Source of the DNA: JBOGJG01 sp050747825
Lineage (GTDB): Bacteria; Acidobacteriota; UBA6911; RPQK01; JBOGJG01
NCBI GenBank assembly: GCA_050747825.1
Contig: JBOGJG010000459.1
Coordinates: forward strand, 1-26,400
Direction of reading: 5' to 3'
Length of the DNA stretch: 26,400 bases
Below, piece by piece: positions 23,737 through 26,400 of the stretch. The notes under the pieces were generated by a model. It saw only the letters and a list, made by a program, of their open reading frames with translations. It had not been told where the DNA came from and did no database searches. The stretch's first letter is position 1, and each line of letters opens with the position of its first letter. Position numbers and translations under genes: made by a program.

Positions 23737-25125
23737 ATGATCTCACCGAGCCGTGAGCTCACCCGCAACGATCTTGCAAACGAACTAAGAGAAGCTCGAG
23801 GACGCAGCCTGAAGCTGATAGAGGACCTCAGCGACGAGCAGCTAATGGGCCTGCACCTGGATACCGTGAACCCCCTCCTGTGGGAGATCGGCCACCTGGC
23901 CTGGTTTCAGGAGAAATGGGTCCTGCGCCACCTGCGTGGCGAAGACCCGGTCCGACAGGATGGTGATCTTCTTTATGACTCCGCAGAAGTGCCCCACGGC
24001 AGCCGCTGGAGCCTACCGCTTCCCTCACGACAGGACACGCTCCGCTACATGGACGAGATCCTCGAGCGCATCATTGACCACCTCGATCACCAGGACTCCG
24101 AGCGGCCGCTGGGCCGCGACGAAGCCTATTTCCACCTCCTGGGTCTCTTTCACGAGGACATGCATACCGAAGCTTTTACCTACACGCGCCAGACTCTCGA
24201 ATATCCGCCGCCGAAATTTCCTACTCATCCGAGCCGCGATCACCCCGCCCAAGGGGCACCCGGTACCCGGGGAGCGGGCATAGGCGATCAAAATGCGGAG
24301 CCATCCAGCTTGCAGTCAGGCCCTCTGCCCGGGGAAGTCGAAATCGCGGGCCGAACCTTCCACCTGGGGGCCTTCCCCAACGGCGGCTTTGTCTTCGACA
24401 ACGAGAAGTGGGCGCATTCGGTGGAGGTGCCCACTTTCAGGATCGCTCGGGCACCCGTCACGAACGTCGAGTTCGCAGATTTTGTGGATGATCTGGGTTA
24501 TCAGGACCGCCGCTGGTGGAGCGAAGAGGGTTGGAACTGGCGGCTCCAGAGCGACGCGGAGCACCCGGTTTACTGGAAAAAGCAGGACGGAAATCGCTGG
24601 CTCTGCCGGCACTTCGACTGCTGGGTCGCGCTGGGAGAGAACCTTCCCGTCATTCATATCAACTGGTACGAGGCCGAGGCTTACTGCAAGTGGGCGGGAC
24701 GGCGGCTGCCCGGCGAAGCCGAGTGGGAGCTGGCAGCTTCCGCCGAGTCCGAGGACCTTCAAGCCAAGCGGCATTACCCCTGGGGAAGTGACTTTCCCAC
24801 GCCGGACCACGCGAATCTGAACTGGCATTCGATGGGCTGTGTGGAAGTGGGCGCCTGCGCATTAGGAGAGAGCGCTTTCGGCTGCCGCCAGATGATCGGC
24901 AATGTCTGGGAATGGACGGCCGGCCATTTCCTGCCCTATCCCGGCTTCGTGGTTGATCCGTACAAGGAGTACTCTGAGCCCTGGTTCGGCACCCGCATGG
25001 TGCTGCGCGGTGGATGCTGGACCACGCGTTCCCGCCTGATTCGCAATACCTGGCGAAACTACTACACTCCCGACCGGCGGGACGTGTTGGCGGGCTTTCG
25101 AACGTGCGCCAGAGAGGCTGTATGA
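23737..25125 (+). CDS. senA: EgtB-like nonheme iron enzyme, probable selenoneine synthase SenA
   Basis: A 462-residue protein of the DinB plus FGE/sulfatase-modifying-factor architecture. The N-terminal DinB-like domain gives the iron-binding histidines: His53 in GHLAWF and His139/His143 in HEDMH (HxxxH). The C-terminal formylglycine-type domain has ARAPVTNVEFADFV, GRRLPGEAEWE, GNVWEWT and LRGGCWTTR. EgtB makes the sulfoxide precursor of ergothioneine; the SenA branch joins selenosugar to hercynine to make selenoneine. SenA is chosen because the next gene is a SenB-type glycosyltransferase. Residues about 173-200 are a loose linker. Start 23737 is preferred over 23710: GGAGG lies 12 nt upstream and it clears the fmdB end. 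No egtD or senC/selD is in the window. Confidence 0.8.
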   Translation: MISPSRELTRNDLANELREARGRSLKLIEDLSDEQLMGLHLDTVNPLLWEIGHLAWFQEKWVLRHLRGEDPVRQDGDLLYDSAEVPHGSRWSLPLPSRQDTLRYMDEILERIIDHLDHQDSERPLGRDEAYFHLLGLFHEDMHTEAFTYTRQTLEYPPPKFPTHPSRDHPAQGAPGTRGAGIGDQNAEPSSLQSGPLPGEVEIAGRTFHLGAFPNGGFVFDNEKWAHSVEVPTFRIARAPVTNVEFADFVDDLGYQDRRWWSEEGWNWRLQSDAEHPVYWKKQDGNRWLCRHFDCWVALGENLPVIHINWYEAEAYCKWAGRRLPGEAEWELAASAESEDLQAKRHYPWGSDFPTPDHANLNWHSMGCVEVGACALGESAFGCRQMIGNVWEWTAGHFLPYPGFVVDPYKEYSEPWFGTRMVLRGGCWTTRSRLIRNTWRNYYTPDRRDVLAGFRTCAREAV

Positions 25126-25134
25126 AAGCCAACG

Positions 25135-25241
25135 TTAGATTGTACGCTGGCCGCTCCCTGACGGTCGCGGATCGGATGGGTTTGCCGCCCGTACACAAAT
25201 CAGAGCCGCGACCGTCAGGGAGCGGCCAGCGCGCAATCTAA
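25135..25241. repeat. CCGCGACCGTCAGGGAGCGG inverted repeat between senA and senB
   Basis: The 36-nt arms 25135-25170 and 25206-25241 are complementary except for two positions, around a 35-nt loop. The core CCGCGACCGTCAGGGAGCGG resembles REP-like interspersed repeats of environmental bacteria; one reading frame gives the often mis-annotated peptide SEPRPSGSG. As RNA it forms a very stable hairpin inside the likely senA-senB transcript. Basis: seen; family from memory. Confidence 0.9.
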
Positions 25242-25257
25242 TCGGAGCTCCGGCTAG

Positions 25258-26232
25258 ATGAAAATCTGCTTAGTCACGCCACCCTCGCCGGTCCTGAACG
25301 GCAATAGAATTACCGCTCACCGTCTGGAGCAGATCTTTCTGGATCTGGGACATCAGGCGATCCTGGATGAGGCTTACCGGGGAGAGACCTGCGACCTGCT
25401 TGTGGCCCTGCATGCGCGCAAAAGCGCGGAGTCCATCGCGCGCTTTTCAGAGTTGCACCCGGACTTGCCGCTGGTCGTGGTTCTTACCGGCACGGATATC
25501 TATGGCGATCTCAAGGCCAGCCCTGAAGCCGGCCGCTCTCTCGAATTGGCAACGCGTCTGGTGGTGCTGCAGAAAAAAGGCCTGGAGATGCTCGACCAGA
25601 AACTGCATGCCAAAACCCGCGTTATTTATCAGTCCGTCGAGCCTCTGGAGGCTGAACCTCTCGTCCAGAAGGCCTTTCCCGATGGGTGCTTTCAGGTCTG
25701 CGTGATCGGCAACCTTCGTCCGGAAAAGGATCCCTTGCGAACCGCTCTGGCTGCCCGGGGGCTGCCCGCGTCTTCCACAATAAAGGTTCTCCATGTCGGC
25801 TGCGCCCTGAATCAGGACCTCGAGAGGCAGGCGCTCAATGAGGAGACTGTTAATCCCCGCTACCGCTGGCTGCGGGGACAGCCCTATCGAGACACCCGGC
25901 TGCTGCTGGCGGAAAGCCACCTCCTGTCGATCACTTCTTTAATGGAAGGCGGCTCCAATGTGCTTTCGGAGGCGCTCGCCTCCTCCGTCCCGGTAGTAGC
26001 TTCCAGAATTGCTGGGCTGATTGGCACGCTGGGCCATGACTATCCCGGTTTCTTCCCCGCAGAGGCCACGGCTGCCCTGGCGCAGCTCCTGCACAGAGCC
26101 GAGACCGACCCCGCCTTTTATGAGGAGTTGAAAGGTCGCTGCGCCGCGCTCAAGCCCTTGGTGTCGATCGAGGCCGAGAGAAGCCAATGGAGGGTCTTGC
26201 TCCAGGAGCCAGAACTGACCGCTGACCACTGA
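25258..26232 (+). CDS. senB: TIGR04348-type glycosyltransferase, probable selenosugar synthase SenB
   Basis: A 324-residue GT-B fold glycosyltransferase. Recognisable family blocks are the start KICLVTPPSP with NGNRITAHRL, DLLVALHARKSAESI, VVVLTGTDIYGDL, ATRLVVLQ, VCVIGNLRPEKDP, NPRYRWL and EGGSNVLSEALA (from Glu230). These match the TIGR04348 family, in which SenB was shown to join selenophosphate to a UDP-sugar to form the selenosugar used by SenA. No signal peptide; cytoplasmic. GGAG (25244-25247) lies ten bases before ATG 25258. The last residues (ELTADH) and the stop are encoded by the first units of the tandem array that follows. senC/selD may lie beyond the window. Confidence 0.85.
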   Translation: MKICLVTPPSPVLNGNRITAHRLEQIFLDLGHQAILDEAYRGETCDLLVALHARKSAESIARFSELHPDLPLVVVLTGTDIYGDLKASPEAGRSLELATRLVVLQKKGLEMLDQKLHAKTRVIYQSVEPLEAEPLVQKAFPDGCFQVCVIGNLRPEKDPLRTALAARGLPASSTIKVLHVGCALNQDLERQALNEETVNPRYRWLRGQPYRDTRLLLAESHLLSITSLMEGGSNVLSEALASSVPVVASRIAGLIGTLGHDYPGFFPAEATAALAQLLHRAETDPAFYEELKGRCAALKPLVSIEAERSQWRVLLQEPELTADH

Positions 26233-26400
26233 CCGCTGACCGCTGACCCCGCTGACCGGCTGACCGCTGACCCCGCTGACCGCTGACCGGCTGACCGCTG
26301 ACCGCTGACCGGCTGACCGCTGACCGGCTGACCGCTGACCGGCTGACCGCTGACCGCTGACCGGCTGACCGCTGACCGGCTGACCAGCTGACCGCTGACC
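26213..26400. repeat. Tandem GCTGACC/GCTGACCG satellite array
   Basis: Units of CTGACCG (7 bp) and GCTGACCG (8 bp) alternate irregularly for about 190 bp and continue past the window edge; a few units vary (ACTGACC, CCCGCTGACC, AGCTGACC). There are no unique spacers, so it is not a CRISPR. It starts inside senB and sets its stop codon. The reverse-complement unit occurs in frame in trpF. Basis: seen in sequence. Confidence 0.93.

Noticed and set aside
23737..25125. Plain ergothioneine synthase EgtB
   Set aside because: The fold fits, but the adjacent SenB-type glycosyltransferase and the lack of egtA, egtC, egtD or egtE nearby favour SenA. A tree would settle it.
25144..25228. Intrinsic terminator between senA and senB
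   Set aside because: The hairpin is strong but no T-tract follows, and the sequence is a repeat element.
25014..25241. Short ORF with SEPRPSGSG
   Set aside because: It is a chance reading of the interspersed inverted repeat and overlaps the end of senA in another frame.
26213..26400. CRISPR array
   Set aside because: Units are 7-8 bp with no unique spacers and no cas genes.

Overview
The window is about 26 kb of compact, GC-rich bacterial chromosome. It carries housekeeping genes, a complete tryptophan operon, and a small accessory locus at the right end. The best guess for the host is an Acidobacteriota-like soil or sediment bacterium. This rests on the order clpX-lon-engB-rho, the many short palindromic intergenic repeats, a relic of an FtsX/MacB-type permease, and the lack of Shine-Dalgarno sequences before many genes. 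It is an inference; no rRNA is present.

Layout: 45-5935 holds clpX, lon, engB and rho (protein quality control, ribosome assembly, termination). 5959-12505 is trpE-G-D-C-F-B-A, mostly with overlapping genes. 12513-13998 is an aroQ-type chorismate mutase plus DAHP synthase. 14147-19512 holds guaB, secA, a NusG paralogue and a small exported protein. 19574-22777 (minus strand) is a large SWIM/SNF2 helicase. 22778-23536 is a graveyard with relics of an ABC permease and a group II intron reverse transcriptase. 23537-26232 is an FmdB zinc ribbon, an EgtB-like enzyme and a TIGR04348-type glycosyltransferase; the last two match selenoneine synthase (SenA) and selenosugar synthase (SenB). A tandem GCTGACCG-type array runs off the right edge.

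The most striking regulation is a pair of ribosome-mediated attenuators. Before trpE, an 11-codon leader ORF contains Trp-Trp and is followed by mutually exclusive hairpins and a perfect 15-bp terminator. Seven nt after trpA, a 20-codon leader reads Tyr-Phe-Tyr-Phe-Tyr-Trp-Trp and precedes a second terminator of the same design, which gates chorismate mutase and DAHP synthase. Trp branch output and total aromatic input would thus be tuned separately from one gene string. The two attenuators share sequence blocks and look paralogous.

The other theme is micro-repeats. At least seven short families, mostly palindromic, sit between genes and also inside them in frame: trpE, trpD (twice), trpC, trpF (twice), trpB, secA and the end of senB. 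There they encode linkers, loops and C-termini, and sometimes supply start or stop codons (trpG, engB, trpD). This resembles the protein-coding palindromic elements of Rickettsia. Six genes have a -10-like hexamer 6-9 nt before the start codon and no Shine-Dalgarno, which points to leaderless transcripts.
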